Notes under the pieces: model-generated
The model's input: only the letters and a program-made list of their open reading frames with translations
The model's database searches: none
Told to the model about the DNA's origin: nothing
In this document: piece after piece, positions 12,880 to 24,757 of the stretch
How positions within the stretch are numbered: position 1 is the stretch's first letter
How the letters are laid out: every line of letters starts with the position of its first letter
Program-made: the position numbers and the translations under genes
Assembly: GCA_011800805.1 (NCBI GenBank)
Contig: MPNW01000197.1
Coordinates: 17,196 to 78,504, forward strand
Direction: 5' to 3'
DNA: 61,309 nucleotides
Origin: Hirudo medicinalis
Taxonomy: Eukaryota; Annelida; Clitellata; Hirudinida; Hirudinidae

Positions 12880-12910
12880 TCTCTTCCTCCTCCTCCTCCT
12901 CCTCCTCCTC
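12880..12910. repeat. TCC microsatellite
   Basis: About nine TCC triplets. Confidence 0.85.
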
Positions 12911-13005
12911 ATATGTATCGTTGCGCCTATGGACCTATCGCGATGAATGACCGATGTTGACCATCAACAATGAGCTACTGAGTAGAGGGAAGTTGACAAG
13001 AAGAA

Positions 13006-13050
13006 TTGATGATGATGATGATGATGATTACGATGATGATGGTGATGGTT
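13006..13050. repeat. GAT microsatellite
   Basis: Imperfect GAT run. Confidence 0.85.
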
Positions 13051-13133
13051 GTGATAATATCAAAAACGACAACAACAATAACCAACGGAAAAATCTTCGA
13101 CAGCAGCTCAAAGCAAGCGCACGAGCAAAGAAA

Positions 13134-13181
13134 AACAGAAAAACAGAAAAACAAAAACAAAAACAAAAACAAAAACAAAAA
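13134..13181. repeat. AAAACA-type hexanucleotide repeat
   Basis: Tandem six-base units of the form AAAAAC followed by A or G, about eight copies. Confidence 0.85.
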
Positions 13182-13594
13182 GCAGCCAATGAGAAGAGGG
13201 GATCTGCGAATCTCACGTTACGTGTGATTAAGATAATGAAGCCCGCACGGGCGCCAATTGGATCCGAAATCGGAGTAACTCAGGATTAAATTTTTCCGAC
13301 CGGAAAAGGCCCGGAAAAACCCATGATCACGTGAGCAATGCTCACCACGTGGCTGGAGTATGCAAGTGGCTGCCCGCAGATTATCGCTAAACCGAAATCT
13401 TGGTCCCTAGGTCTTGCTGGCTGGTTTTTCTCCCTGTTTTGTCCCCGTCCTTCCTGAGTCTCTGAGTCCTCCACTTGCTGAAATGTCCAAGAAGGATTCG
13501 CAGAGATGTGTTGGTTTTGGTGGCAGAAGTTGGATTGAAAAGAGTTACGGATTGTTGGTTGATGTCTAATAACCTCTTCAACATCAGCATCATC

Positions 13595-13637
13595 AACTCC
13601 TCATCATCATCATCAACGCCATCATCATCATCAACGC

Positions 13638-13668
<31 letters not shown>

Positions 13669-13722
13669 GTCGTCGTCATCATCACCATCATGATTTTCTT
13701 CTTCTTTTTATTCTTATTTTTC

Positions 13723-13755
<33 letters not shown>

Positions 13756-13805
13756 TTCTTCTTCTTCATCATCATCATCATCACCAATGTCATCGTCTTC
13801 CTCCT
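13595..13805. repeat. compound ATC/TTC microsatellite
   Basis: Two ATC tracts separated by T-rich sequence, with GTC and TTC variants at the edges. The spaced ATCAACGCC interruptions occur twice, a sign of internal duplication. Confidence 0.9.
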
Positions 13806-14007
13806 CCTCTTCTATCTTGTTTTGTTTTCGAGACTTGAACGAACGGCATCGTTTAAAAACTCCTCCCGGGTGCACTTGATTGCTACGCCGTGGTCTTCGA
13901 ACGTGCCGGGAAATTAATGTCGGCGATTATGATAATGATGCTTCCAGGCATATTAATAAGCATTGTTATTATTGCAAGAGAATTTACAATTTCGTTTTTT
14001 TTTTGCT

Positions 14008-14150
14008 AGCACCATCATCGTCATCATCATCGTCGTCGTCATCATCATCATCATCGTCATCATCATCATCATCGTCATCGTCATCGTCATCATCATCGTC
14101 GTCGTCGTCGTCATCACCATCATCATCGTCATCACTATCCCCATCATCGT
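14008..14150. repeat. ATC/GTC compound microsatellite
   Basis: About 45 triplets in which ATC blocks alternate with GTC blocks. Confidence 0.9.
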
Positions 14151-15885
14151 GCCGCCACCAACGTCTCCTGAAAACCTTTAACCTACCGAAGTATTAACAA
14201 AACAAAATCGAAGACCCTGCGGTTCAATTCCCTGCCAGGTCAGCACTCGCGTGGTTTCGAGGGGGAAAGGTTGATTGGGAAAGAATGAAAGTGGAAAGAA
14301 AGGAAATTTTCCAGGACTTGGGGACGTGCTCCTCATTATTTTTAATGCCTCCAACGAAGTCGATGTGTTCTTTCGGCACATCATCAGGATTCCAGCCATC
14401 TTGACCTACGGCAGATGCATCTCTTAATTTGAAGAAATCGAATTTCAATTCAAAAGTTTTATCGCTTCTATTCGCGAATGTTAAAGAATTGTTAGATTTA
14501 GGAATTTAGGAGTTTAATGAGATTAATGTTTTAAAATCAATGTAATTTCTGTAGAAGCATTTTCAACCCTTTGTTAAACAATAAAAATTAATTAATTAAT
14601 GTCAGTTAGAGCATCATTGTCACTTGCATTCGAAAGTCTTTCAAGCAAATAAAATTTAACACATTCAACTGCTTGGCGGAATTCGTTAATGATAGTTAAA
14701 AAGCTTGATGACAAGACACGCGACGAAATATTCAGTGCTGATTAATCAGGATGTAATGTGAAAGGGAACAAAAAATGTAAAATCAAACCTCTGAAGATGG
14801 AGAAAGTTGAAGAAAATCGGATGGAGTTGGTCTGAAATGTTCGCAACAAACGAGACTCAAAGGAAGGAAAAATGCTTCCTCAAACATGGAGAGGAACCCT
14901 TCTTCGTTGCTATCGTTCTCTCTCCTTCCATCTTTTCCATTTGGCATTGGGAGTCCCCATGGCCACCGGCGTTCATGAGGCGTGTCTTAATAAGCTTTCT
15001 CTTAACTCATATCTTAATGTTTCCGCTCCGCGAGACCGCCACAAATGTCTCACAAAAAACAATTGTAATCCATTTTTTTTGGGGGGCGACTGCATCTGAA
15101 AACGAATCTCTGATTGACTGCTGTTGCTCGAATTGAATATGGCTGTCAGAACAGAGTGATTGATGCTTGAAATTAATCATTGCTAGTCTCGGCTGATTGA
15201 TCATTCCAAATCTGATATCTGCATCTCGCAATAATCTATCCGTTGCTATTGACCCGGAACGCTTCACGTCTTAAGAATAAATTTTCAGGTCCAAACTACT
15301 TTTGATTAACTATCAACAATCATTCTTTTAATTTTCAACGTTACTGCTAAAAACTGCTGTTATGTTATTAAAAAAACAAATTGTATGAGAGGTTTTTAAT
15401 TGTGACCTGGTCTTGGTCTATAAACAGTTTTTACATGTTTATAATTTAAAAAAAAATTATTCCATCTATAAGTATAAATACCATGTCGTTAATTTTGTCA
15501 ACGATTTTAGTTATCTTATCAGTAAGTAAAATACATTTGAACGATAACTTATATTAACTTTTATCTTCTGTTGTCATTGGCATTGGCGGTGTGACATCCA
15601 TTTTTCCATCCGTGTTTTGCTTTGGGCGGATATCTGCTTTTTAAACAAAAGCATGTTATTTTAATGAATTATAAGTTGGTCAATAATACGTAATTTCTAT
15701 TTGGTTCCTAGCAAGGGTACCGGTCAAACAGTCATTTAGATGTTTGCATAATGTAAAGTTATGTTGCTATTAGCGAAAAAGCTTTAATTGTTAGTTCAAT
15801 GTTAAGATATATTTAATTTGTTTGTTAATATGTGAAATATATTTTCATAGCCTCTCATTTTACCTACTTCGGACTTAAAGGAAAC

Positions 15886-18164
15886 ATGTCTATAATAACA
15901 GTTCAGTTGGGACAGTGTGGTAATCAGACAGGAAGCAGTCTGTTTTCCGTTATTTCTGATGAATGTCTTGGTAGTAACAAAAAGCAGCATGGCGATTTCA
16001 ACAATGCTTGTACTGAAATGTTCTTCAACGTCTCTGATAAGAAAGATTCAAAATCAGAATATGTGGCACGTTCAGTACTAGTGGATTCAGAGCATAAAGT
16101 GATCTCACAGGTTGTCAACCATGTCAGAAAGCAGTGCAAGTGGAACTATGACTCCAATAGCCAGGTCCGATATCAGTTATTTTGGGCAATTATGGCTGAC
16201 TTGACTTGAGGAATTATAAATAACATCATCTCTGTATTTCTTTACAATTAAATCATTAGAAATAATATCTTAGAATTGAGAACTGTAAACATGGTCTCCA
16301 TTTAAAAGAAATTTACATTAAAATTATTTATAGATTTCATTCAAACAAGGATCAGGAAATAACTGGGCTCATGGCTATTGCTCTTATGGACCCAGGATCA
16401 GTCCAGGCTTTGAAGAGGCCATCAGAAGGCAGGCAGAACAGTGCAACAGGTTGACACGTGTGCTCTCAAAATGTTTATCGGGTTTATGTTTGTGTTCTAA
16501 TTCTTAAAGAGCGACCGCACGAATCGATGATTAGTTCGGTCGTTAAACTATGGCATCATCGTCGTTATATATTTTTAATTACTATTTCTTGTTATTATTA
16601 TTTTATGTTATTAAAATCAAATTGTCTGTTGTTTCGTTATCTTAAAACGTATTTTTAGTACTGCAATGAACCTATTTTCATGAACGAAGGCTGTCTGGTT
16701 TCCTCGTCATGATGAGTTTGGCAGGAGGCACAGGTTCGGGAGCTGGAGCCTACCTCACTGACCATTTGAAGGATCACTATCATCACTCCATCGTCGCTAA
16801 CCAAGTAGTCCTTATTGACATGAACGATTCTGTGCTTCTTTTTTAAGCGTCGTCATGAGTTCATTTGCTGATCATTTTTAATTAAATTTTCTTATGTTTT
16901 TCTAAAAATTCTGTTAAATGGCTTTCTAAGTTGAATTAATGGATTTTTTAAACGATAACACGCAAATGCTTCTTCAAAGGTCGTTTGGCCTTATTCGTCA
17001 GGCGAAGTGGCTGTTCAGAACCTCAATGCCGTTCTCTCGTTGGCTCATGTCTATCAGTCGGCAGACGCCATCTTTGCCTTCGACAACGACTCCCTCCACA
17101 AGATGTGTGCTTCTTGGCCTTCTGTCAAGAAGGTCTCAAAAGCATTCAAAATAACATCAATAAATAAAATAATGTTCTGTAGTTATCGTGGACAATCGCA
17201 CGGGGATTATTATTTAAAATAGTTAGCAATTAACCATTAATTCCTGCAGCAATGAAGCTCTTCATCGTTGAAATATGTCAGCAGATGTTGATCATTTGAA
17301 AAATGAATTTCAGGTTTCCTTCTCTGATGTGAATCAAATCCTCTCTAAGCAGCTGAGCTTTGTTCTTCTGCCAACTTCCGCTTCTAGGCCGCATGCTTCT
17401 GACCCCCTGAGTCGGTTTTCAGTCCATTTTGTCATTATTTTTTTATCACCAAGTTACAGCAGGCTCCTATTTGCTCAGATGATGTCGTCAGTCTGTTGAC
17501 TCCACATCCAGAGTACAAGATGCTCTCGACAACCATGGCTCCAATGGTTTCGGACGAGGTTCTTGATTTTACAACTTATCATTGGCCTGCCATCCTCAAG
17601 AACTTGCAAAAGAATATGGTTGCAAAATATGATCCCAACAAATTCGGTAACGATTTTAAACTGCCTAATTTATATTTTAGTAATTAATATTGAGAGTTAT
17701 TTTGACTTTTGACTATCATTCTTGAAGCTTAAGATGTCAATTGTTGGTTGCAAATGTTTTTTGTAGATACTGAGTGGCAGATGAAGTACTCATTCAAGTT
17801 GAGGAGAGAGAAATCGTTTGCACATCTTCTCACGTGTAGAGGCTCCAATTCTTCAGAAATGAACCACCATGAGTTGAGGAATAAGTACTTCAAGACAATT
17901 CATTGCTACCCGTCTTTCAATCCTGACGGATTCAATGTTAAAACTCATTACAAGCCATTCTGTAAGATGGACAAATCAGCAGTTCTCTTGAGCAATGATT
18001 GTTCTCAGATGTCACAACTCAATAGGGTCGTCGATAGAGCCTGGGAAATGTTCACATCAGGGGCATACGTTCATCAGTACAAAAGATACGGCCTCGAAGA
18101 AGACGACTTCGTTGATTGCTTCGTGACTTTAGAGCAGCTATTGTGCTCGTACGCAAACCTGTAA
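15886..18164 (+). CDS. TUBD1: delta-tubulin
   Basis: Seven phase-consistent exons: 15886-16164, 16334-16449, 16690-16804, 16980-17132, 17314-17421, 17460-17646 and 17767-18164. They encode 451 residues, close to the roughly 453 of human delta-tubulin. The start MSIITVQLGQCGNQ is the delta-type tubulin N-terminus. The GTP-binding loop reads AGGTGSGAG in exon 3. WPYSSGEVAVQNLNAVLSL, FSDVNQIL and the C-terminal KSAVLLSND ... YVHQYKRYGLEEDDF match delta-tubulin rather than alpha or beta. In other animals delta-tubulin is needed to form or maintain the triplet microtubules of centrioles and basal bodies. An in-frame ATG lies 54 bases upstream (15832), but the tubulin signature starts at 15886. The donors GTCCGA (exon 1) and GTCCAT (exon 5) are weak, though phase supports both. 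Confidence 0.93.
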
Positions 18165-19027
18165 ATAGAATTTTTTTAATTTTTGTATAAAACCCATAAG
18201 GGATCTAAATGAGGAAAAAAGTAGACCTGGCTGGCCAGTATTTGTTGCGTTGGGGCGAGCGCTATTTGCGAACAAAAACTCTCTTGTCAAAGACAGCAAA
18301 GCTGCTCTTATGAGTGCTTCTTTGATGCCAGTTAAAATTCCGAAATTTAATTACTTTAAGTTTGAGTCCTACACTTTCCGATTGCACTTTGAGATCAGTC
18401 GCTCTAAATGTTAGCTCCAAATATTCGGTAAAGGTGACGCGTTTTTACCAGGTTAATTTGGCAATTAATTAATTGTGTTGAATAGTCTGCATCCTACACT
18501 GCTGAAGGCGTGTGGTAGAGTTGTCCTAGAGTTAATTAGCTGGTTACACTTGGTCCTCGGCGGCTCTGTCAATAAGATAAGAGAAGAGTCGTTTTCACTG
18601 GACGGAGTTGGTTTTAAATTATGTAATCTTCTTCATATCCTCTTTTTGTTGCCGCTTGAAGTTTCAAGTTAGTGGGTTTGCTGTTTTATGTGGAATTTTT
18701 AGTTATCGTTGGATCGGCATGTCACTACGTTAAAGAAGTTAAAATATAACTGAAACTCTTGGCGTGAATTTTGTCTTGTCGCTAGTAATATGGTTTATTA
18801 TCAGTATTAAAACGAGATTTATCTGATTAGGCGATTTGGTTTTTAAGATAGTTATCTTAACAGCAATTGATTATAAAAATGTGACTGATCAATAGCTTGT
18901 AAGAAACTTTGAATTCTCTGAGAAGATGAAGTTGGCCTAAATGTTTTTTTCCCCTCAAATTTCAGGCTACACTTGAATCCACTCAAGATTTTGGATTTGT
19001 TATGGTTTTGATCTCTTGCTTGCACAG

Positions 19028-19478
19028 ATTTCTAACAGCTTAAATGATGACTTCTTTATCAAAAAAGCCAACAAATCTTCCACTTTCCCTCTCAACAACA
19101 GCAAGTCCTGTGATGCCTACATTTTACAATTCAGGTTTGTGATACTGATTTGGCTATGATGTTGATTCGTCGCATGACAAAATAAAAACAACAAGCATGT
19201 CCTTAAAACTGGATGCTAAAAACATGTTATAAAATTCCAAAAATGGCTTTCTTTTTTTTTTTTTGAGTTATTGTGAATGTCATGAGTTGAGTTCCCTGCA
19301 GTTCTTTATTTTGAAAGATTATACTCCACCTTCTATTGTCAAGCAGATTAATTCAAATCAGGCAGCCTTGTGGCCTTCAGTGCAGAATTATTGCTCTCTT
19401 GTCAATCTCCATTTTGGAAGATTAAATCTTATCCGTGGCATCCATGCAGGGAAACAAACAGATTGTTGTTTCAAATGA
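19028..19478 (+). other. possible coding exons of an unidentified gene
   Basis: Segment 19028-19138 follows TTGCACAG, is open for 37 codons in phase 0 and ends TTT|GTGATA. Segment 19302-19478 follows CCCTGCAG and is open in phase 0 to a stop (DYTPPSIVKQINSNQ near its start). The phases agree, so the two can be joined. No family is recognised and no start exon was found. This could equally be chance or a decayed gene. Confidence 0.2.
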
Positions 19479-20366
19479 CTTCAACATTAGCAAAGCTTCT
19501 GTCATGTTCTTGGAACTTGTCACGTGCACATGTGCGAGTGTGCTGCCACATACCTTTCTTGCATTCAGCCTGATCAGAAGACATTGTTCGTGCCTGATAC
19601 CAAATGTTTGTGCTCTGACAGTTGCTAGGCCTGTGCAGTCCAATTGCATGCACCTCTTTATTGATTCCTTTCAATGCAAAGTCTTGAATGAGTGAGTGAT
19701 TGTTGTGTGAATGAATTATTAGGCAATTTGTTTTTTCGAGCACATGATTGGGGTTTTTTCCTTAACTTTTGATTTAAAAACATTTTGAAAATTCATTGAA
19801 GTGTGTTATGCTCCAAAAAGTCCATCGCAGCAGTAGTTGTAGTAGTAGTAGTAGTAGTAGTAATTACACAAATTATTGAAATAACTACCATCAATTTCAT
19901 GTCATGTTTGTATGTAATTAAGTAATTAACATTTTCTTGACAAAACAACATAATTAAGAATAAAAATCAGAAGCACTTTTACAAAGAAAATGCCTGGTGT
20001 TTGTGATAAGCTAGTGATGAAAGCGTCATTTCAAAATAGTGCGATGAGTGATCCCTTCTGAGTAACAAACGAGGCATCCCTCACTTTTCGTATGATGTCA
20101 CCCAAATATTTTGCCAACGAATAATAATTAATGAACAAATCATTTGTAATTAGTTATCTTCATTCCACAAAATTTCTTTTCGGCTAAAAAACTCGGTAGA
20201 ACGAGAATGAGAATTTTCGAGGCACCGTCGTTCTTCTGTGATTTTTTTTGTCATCAGCAATCATCACCTGCGTGTTTGGCTCATTTGTATTTAGCCGATA
20301 TTTTGAGTGCCTTTTGTATCCGAATGGCATGTGAAGGCACTTTTTAATCGATCTACCATTTATATA

Positions 20367-20482
20367 GCGCCCCTACCCGAGGGCGCTCCCTGGCAGTGCA
20401 GGCTGGGTTGCGAACACGACACATTACGACTGTTGCTATTACGACCGCATGCAGGAACGCAACCCATTCGGCCAACCTGCAC
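20367..20482. repeat. nested inverted-repeat element
   Basis: A small hairpin GCGCCC (20367-20372) / GGGCGC (20381-20386) precedes a larger one. GTGCAGGCTGG (20396-20406) pairs with CCAACCTGCAC (20472-20482) with one mismatch. Inside it, GGGTTGCG (20405-20412) pairs with CGCAACCC (20458-20465). The tract is GC-rich compared with its surroundings and follows a TTTATATAGCGCC motif. It looks like a folded-back or short interspersed element rather than a tRNA. Confidence 0.6.
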
Positions 20483-20526
20483 ACCACAATTGGTGGTCAA
20501 ACAGTAAAATTATTACATTCAAGCAG

Positions 20527-23500
20527 TGTCATTAGTACAAACACCTTTCATCGAGTCACCACTTCTTCCAGCTCAATGCGAGACAAAGTTCCCAAAGAAG
20601 AAGAAGTCATTTTCGCCGTTCGACAGGCTGAGGAATGTCTTCGGGAAAAACCAGAGACTGTCCGAGTCGGACGAGCCCGGCATCTCGGTTCCGATGATCG
20701 TCACGCCGACCGAGGAGTGAGTCGTGCGACGTTTTATATTTGATGACATTTCGCCTTCAATTTAATTTTAATGTGATGCATTTGTTTATAATAATATGTG
20801 AATATTAATTACTTAGTCGTCATCATTTGCGATCAATATGCGAATATTAATTACTTATTTGCCATCATTTGTTTATAATGCGAATATTAATTAATCGGTC
20901 GTCATCATTTGTATCTTTTGCTGGCTTGTTGTTACTTCTGGATGGCGATAGCTATGATTTGAACGACAGACCCAGCAAAAAGATTGGCGAGTCAAAAGCC
21001 AAGAGCGTCTCGGCAGAAAACATCTTCAGTTCGAAAGCAGACGACGAACAGAAGGTCAAATGCACTCCGACGCTGTCAATGCCCCAATACATTCAGGTAG
21101 TCATTCACAAAAGCACCTTCCTCCTTTTTGAACGATTGCTCAGTTCGTATTCCTTCCACGAATTACATTTTTATTTACATATTATTTGTTATTATGTATT
21201 AAAATGCTCAGGCAGGGCCTCGTGCAAGCCAATAACATTTTCATGGCACGAGGCAATAAATTAAAATGGACAGCCAAGCAAATCGTCACAACAGGCTGAC
21301 ATGTTTTTTATTAATTTTTCCCAAAAGAACCAGAGGGCGTCTTCGAACGAATGCTTAAAGCCGAAAGAGATGAAAGTCAACAAGATGCTCAGGAGCACGG
21401 AATGCCTCGCGACCGAGGTTCGCAAAAAAATCGTTGCGCGAATTTTTCTCTTCGACTGACATTTCCGTGTCGTTTCCACAGCCTGATTTTGAAGTCGCCA
21501 CCAAGCCGGTCTCCATAGAAACGAAGCATGATGAAGAGAAGGATAGGAAAGAAGTTCCCAAAGAAGCAAGTTGATCGAGCTCGTTTATTTTTGGAGCAAA
21601 AGCCATGCCATTGTGTTTTCAAACGTCATGTTTTGTAAACGTACGCCTCGTTTGTGTGTGCGTGTGTGTTAATGCTGAAAATCGTAAACAATGTTTTATC
21701 TGCTGTTAATTAATTCACTAGCAAGTGTGATGCCATCTCGTCATGCGAGGAAGTTAATTATGTTAATTAGCTGGCGATCAACTCATAAATAATTTTTATG
21801 AGAGGACTCCTGGCATTATAATCAACCATTTTCATGATTTATTTTCAAGTCTCATCTCAAATTCACACGCTGTGCTGGGATGACGTGTTTTTCAGGATGT
21901 TGTAAGATTGCGAGCATGAGAGGCTGACGTCGGCTCCATGCTGCAGAAGTGCCACTCGAGATAAGGGTTTGTAGTGTAAGCCCGAGAAGTGACTGGCGTC
22001 TGCTCGTTAGAGTCTTGCTTTTGAATGCTAAGCATTACAGGGTGAAATCTAATGTGAGCCAGCACCTAGTGTTGCAATATTAGTAAGAGTAATTTATTAG
22101 GACATTTCATTAATGCGATACACTTGTAGGTGTAGCTGAGTATATTCGAGTGGGTCTGTTTCGCTCGTCAGAATCTTGTCAAAGAACACAATTGATAGAT
22201 TGTTGTCTTTGAAATCGTTTCAGGACTTTGTCGTGCGACGCCAGGAGGAGGATGACATGTCGAATGATGACAATCCGTGCAATGAAGGTCAGTGATTCAT
22301 TACGCTGTTGTCCTCACCAAAGGATGTCATCATTGTCACTTCCTTGGTTTCCATGAACATCGCCATCCAAATGAGATGGCTTTCGGAATTATCCCTCGAT
22401 TATTCCACTTTCTCCAGGTCCAAAGAATCTCGCCCTGAAGGTGGATTTGAACCGAGTGCAGAGGGGTCAGGACAACCTCGACCATAAAGCAGCTCATCAC
22501 AGGAAGGATATGAAACCAAAAGGCAGACGACCACCTACTGTTTACAAGCAGACCAATCTGCAGGTGACTTTCTAAGGCCATGTTTTAAGACGGAGTAGAC
22601 AACTGAGCACTTTGATTGATTTGATTGATTGATTTGATTTGATTGATGTTGATTGATTCCAATGGGTAATAACTTGTCGGTCAGGTTGATCTTCTTCCAA
22701 TTGGAGATGGTGTTACCAAGTCGGAGATCTTTTCCAAATGCAGCAGTGCGGAAAATTTGGAGGCTTCGACTGGTAGTTTAATTTCTTTTTCTCGTTGTAA
22801 GTGTTTAACTCTAAATTAACCACGTGATTGGTTAATCTAATAAGTACCTCTAACACCATTAGTTATGATTCGCATGTTTAGAAATTCACTGAATGGCATC
22901 CGAATAATTTCTGGGTTAAATGGGTTGTGTTCACGTTGTTGACAACCAGGGATAATTATTTGCCTTAGGGACTGTTAAGGAAGAAACGAAATCTGTTGAG
23001 AACTCCCTTTCCAACAAACAAGTTTGAATCAACACTTGAAGAGAAACAAGGCCCTCCCCCCCGAGATTGCTGAAATTCAAAAGGCGAGAAGGAAAACGAT
23101 CGCCATCTTTGAGATCCCAGTCGTGCAGAAGAACGCAGAGGTCACAAAAGGTGAACCTGCGAGCACCAGCGAACCAAAAACCTTTCCTCAGAAGCCCAAG
23201 AGGAATGTTTCTTTTAAGCTTGCCAGAAAAGAGGAAACAATTCCTGCCAGGGAACCTGACCTGCCAAAAGTCAATCAAAAGCCTTGGGCTGGCAAGACAT
23301 TGTCGTTGCACATCACAGCGTTGGAGAAGACCCCAGTCATCAGAGAGGTTGGCGTTGAATTTTATTAGGCATTTATTAAATTGTCCCACAAGAGTATTGT
23401 AGCTATGTGAACCTTGTTTCTGGTACTTTGACAGAGAGTGGCTGAAATAGACCTGGCTGCAAACAAGAGTCAAGTCAACCTGCAGAACATTGTGAAAGGA

Positions 23501-24757
23501 CAGGTTAAAGCAGAAACAAAAGCAGCAGAGCAATCCCCTCTGAAGAAAGAAACTCTGCCTAAGGAAAGCACGATGGGCACCTCTTCCAACGATCCTACAA
23601 AAGTTTCTCCTTTGACCAGACCAGAAAAGGACCAGGGCACAGAAAAGGAGTTCAACAAGAGACCGCAGAGCAAATTTGTAGTGCTGGGATCTGCTCCATT
23701 CAACCTGCCAAACTTCAAAACTTCAAAACCCTCTGCTAACCTGGATGGTGACGAGCAGAGAAATAAAGCTAGCCCTGAAAGCAAAAGTCCTGAAGTCAAG
23801 AGCACCAGTGAAACTGTTGGGGAGTCTGTGCCTCCCAACAAACCCAGCAAGATGCCACCTTTGAAAAAGCTCGATGACAAACATCTCAATGCAGGACAGC
23901 CGGACAAAATCTCCGAACTACCATTCAAGAAGTTCCTCAAGCCGACACTCAACGCTACGTGTGAGACCTCAAATTCAAATTTGGACCATCCCTCCTCGAG
24001 CAAAAGTCCTCCTGCCAGGGTTGATGTGTCTGCGTCTTTAAAACCTACCGATCAGACCGCGACTTTGGAGGCATTTGAAAGTGCCAGACAAAAGTTTGGA
24101 ATGAAGGCCTCTAAGGCCCCTCAGAGCAAATCTGGTGACGAACAAACTGTTGATTTGAAGGTTAAACAACCTCCTTCTCAGTCAGGAAAGTTTGCTGCTT
24201 CTAACCAAATCTCAAAGCCTCAAGGTGAGGAAAAAATATCAGCTGCAAAGTTTGATCTCCCAGCATCACCTGCTCCACAGAACTCAATAGCTCCACATTT
24301 TACCAAGAAAACAGAAAACAAGCCAATTATTCAACCCAAGCACATTCCACCAGAACCATTCAAGACGTCGACAGGAGCACCTGAAACCGGTAAGGGCAGC
24401 TCGGGTTCTGTCGGCACCGACGGCCACGGCAACTTTTCTAAATTCGGTCCAGCATCAAAAGCCAGAATGAGTATAAGAGAATCGATACCAAAAAGGGGGG
24501 AGGATTCCCAGGTCCAAACTGCCACCAGAATTTCATCCTTGAAAACCCCGAAAGAGAATCCGTCAACAATTCCAGCCAAAGAGTTCATCGCCAATGCTCC
24601 GAGTAAGGATAAGGATGACTTAGTCTCCAAGCGAGATGAAAAGCCCACAACGAGGGTTGCCACAGGAATCAATTCAAAAACAAATCCGAGCAAATTGAGT
24701 TTCAATCCAGACGACTGGATGTCCAGGAGAAGGGAGAAGTTGGAGAATCCATCTTGA
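20527..24757 (+). CDS. long intrinsically disordered protein, unidentified (possible CRACD-like)
   Basis: Exons: 20527-20716 (5' end open), 20952-21096, 21328-21417, 21482-21565, 22224-22287, 22418-22563, 22685-22772, 23001-23347 and 23435-24757. Together they give at least 825 residues in one consistent phase, though the boundary at 23001 is uncertain. The protein is low-complexity and rich in Lys, Pro, Ser and Glu. The first known exon has a basic segment (FPKKKKSFSPFDRLRNVFGK). The sixth has HHRKDMKPKGRRPPT, which faintly recalls the conserved basic motif of CRACD/KIAA1211 actin-regulating proteins. The last exon is 440 residues of disordered sequence ending DDWMSRRREKLENPS. No catalytic or globular domain is visible, so the CRACD suggestion is weak. 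The intron after exon 4 uses a GC donor (GCAAGT). No ATG was found for the first exon, so a 5' exon is missing. Confidence 0.6.

Larger units (their letters stand above)
11296..15885. other. microsatellite-rich stretch without a recognised gene
   Basis: About 4.6 kb dominated by triplet microsatellites (listed separately). The open frames here are poly-His, poly-Asp, poly-Met, poly-Ser or poly-Ile read-throughs of those repeats. A minus-strand frame at 14224-14448 and a plus-strand frame at 14807-15136 have no recognisable domain. Upstream exons of the fibronectin III gene could be hidden here. Confidence 0.5.
18165..20526. other. intergenic; possible unassigned exons
   Basis: No recognised gene. 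It holds an AGT microsatellite (19838-19862) and two open segments with fair splice signals at 19028-19138 and 19302-19478, treated separately. The right end contains a strong inverted-repeat element (20367-20482). Confidence 0.45.

Noticed and set aside
12435..14197. Many open frames encoding poly-Asp, poly-Met, poly-Ser, poly-Ile or poly-His
   Set aside because: They are read-throughs of triplet microsatellites, occur on both strands and in several frames, and have no coding context.
14218..14240. B-box-like GGTTCAATTCC suggesting a tRNA or tRNA-derived element
   Set aside because: No matching A box upstream and no cloverleaf. A decayed SINE is possible but cannot be supported.
20307..20507. 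Plus-strand 66-residue open frame
   Set aside because: It runs through the inverted-repeat element, has no recognisable domain and does not splice in phase to the next exon.
23470..24003. Minus-strand 177-residue open frame inside the disordered-protein gene
   Set aside because: Antisense shadow of a long plus-strand exon that joins its neighbour in consistent phase.
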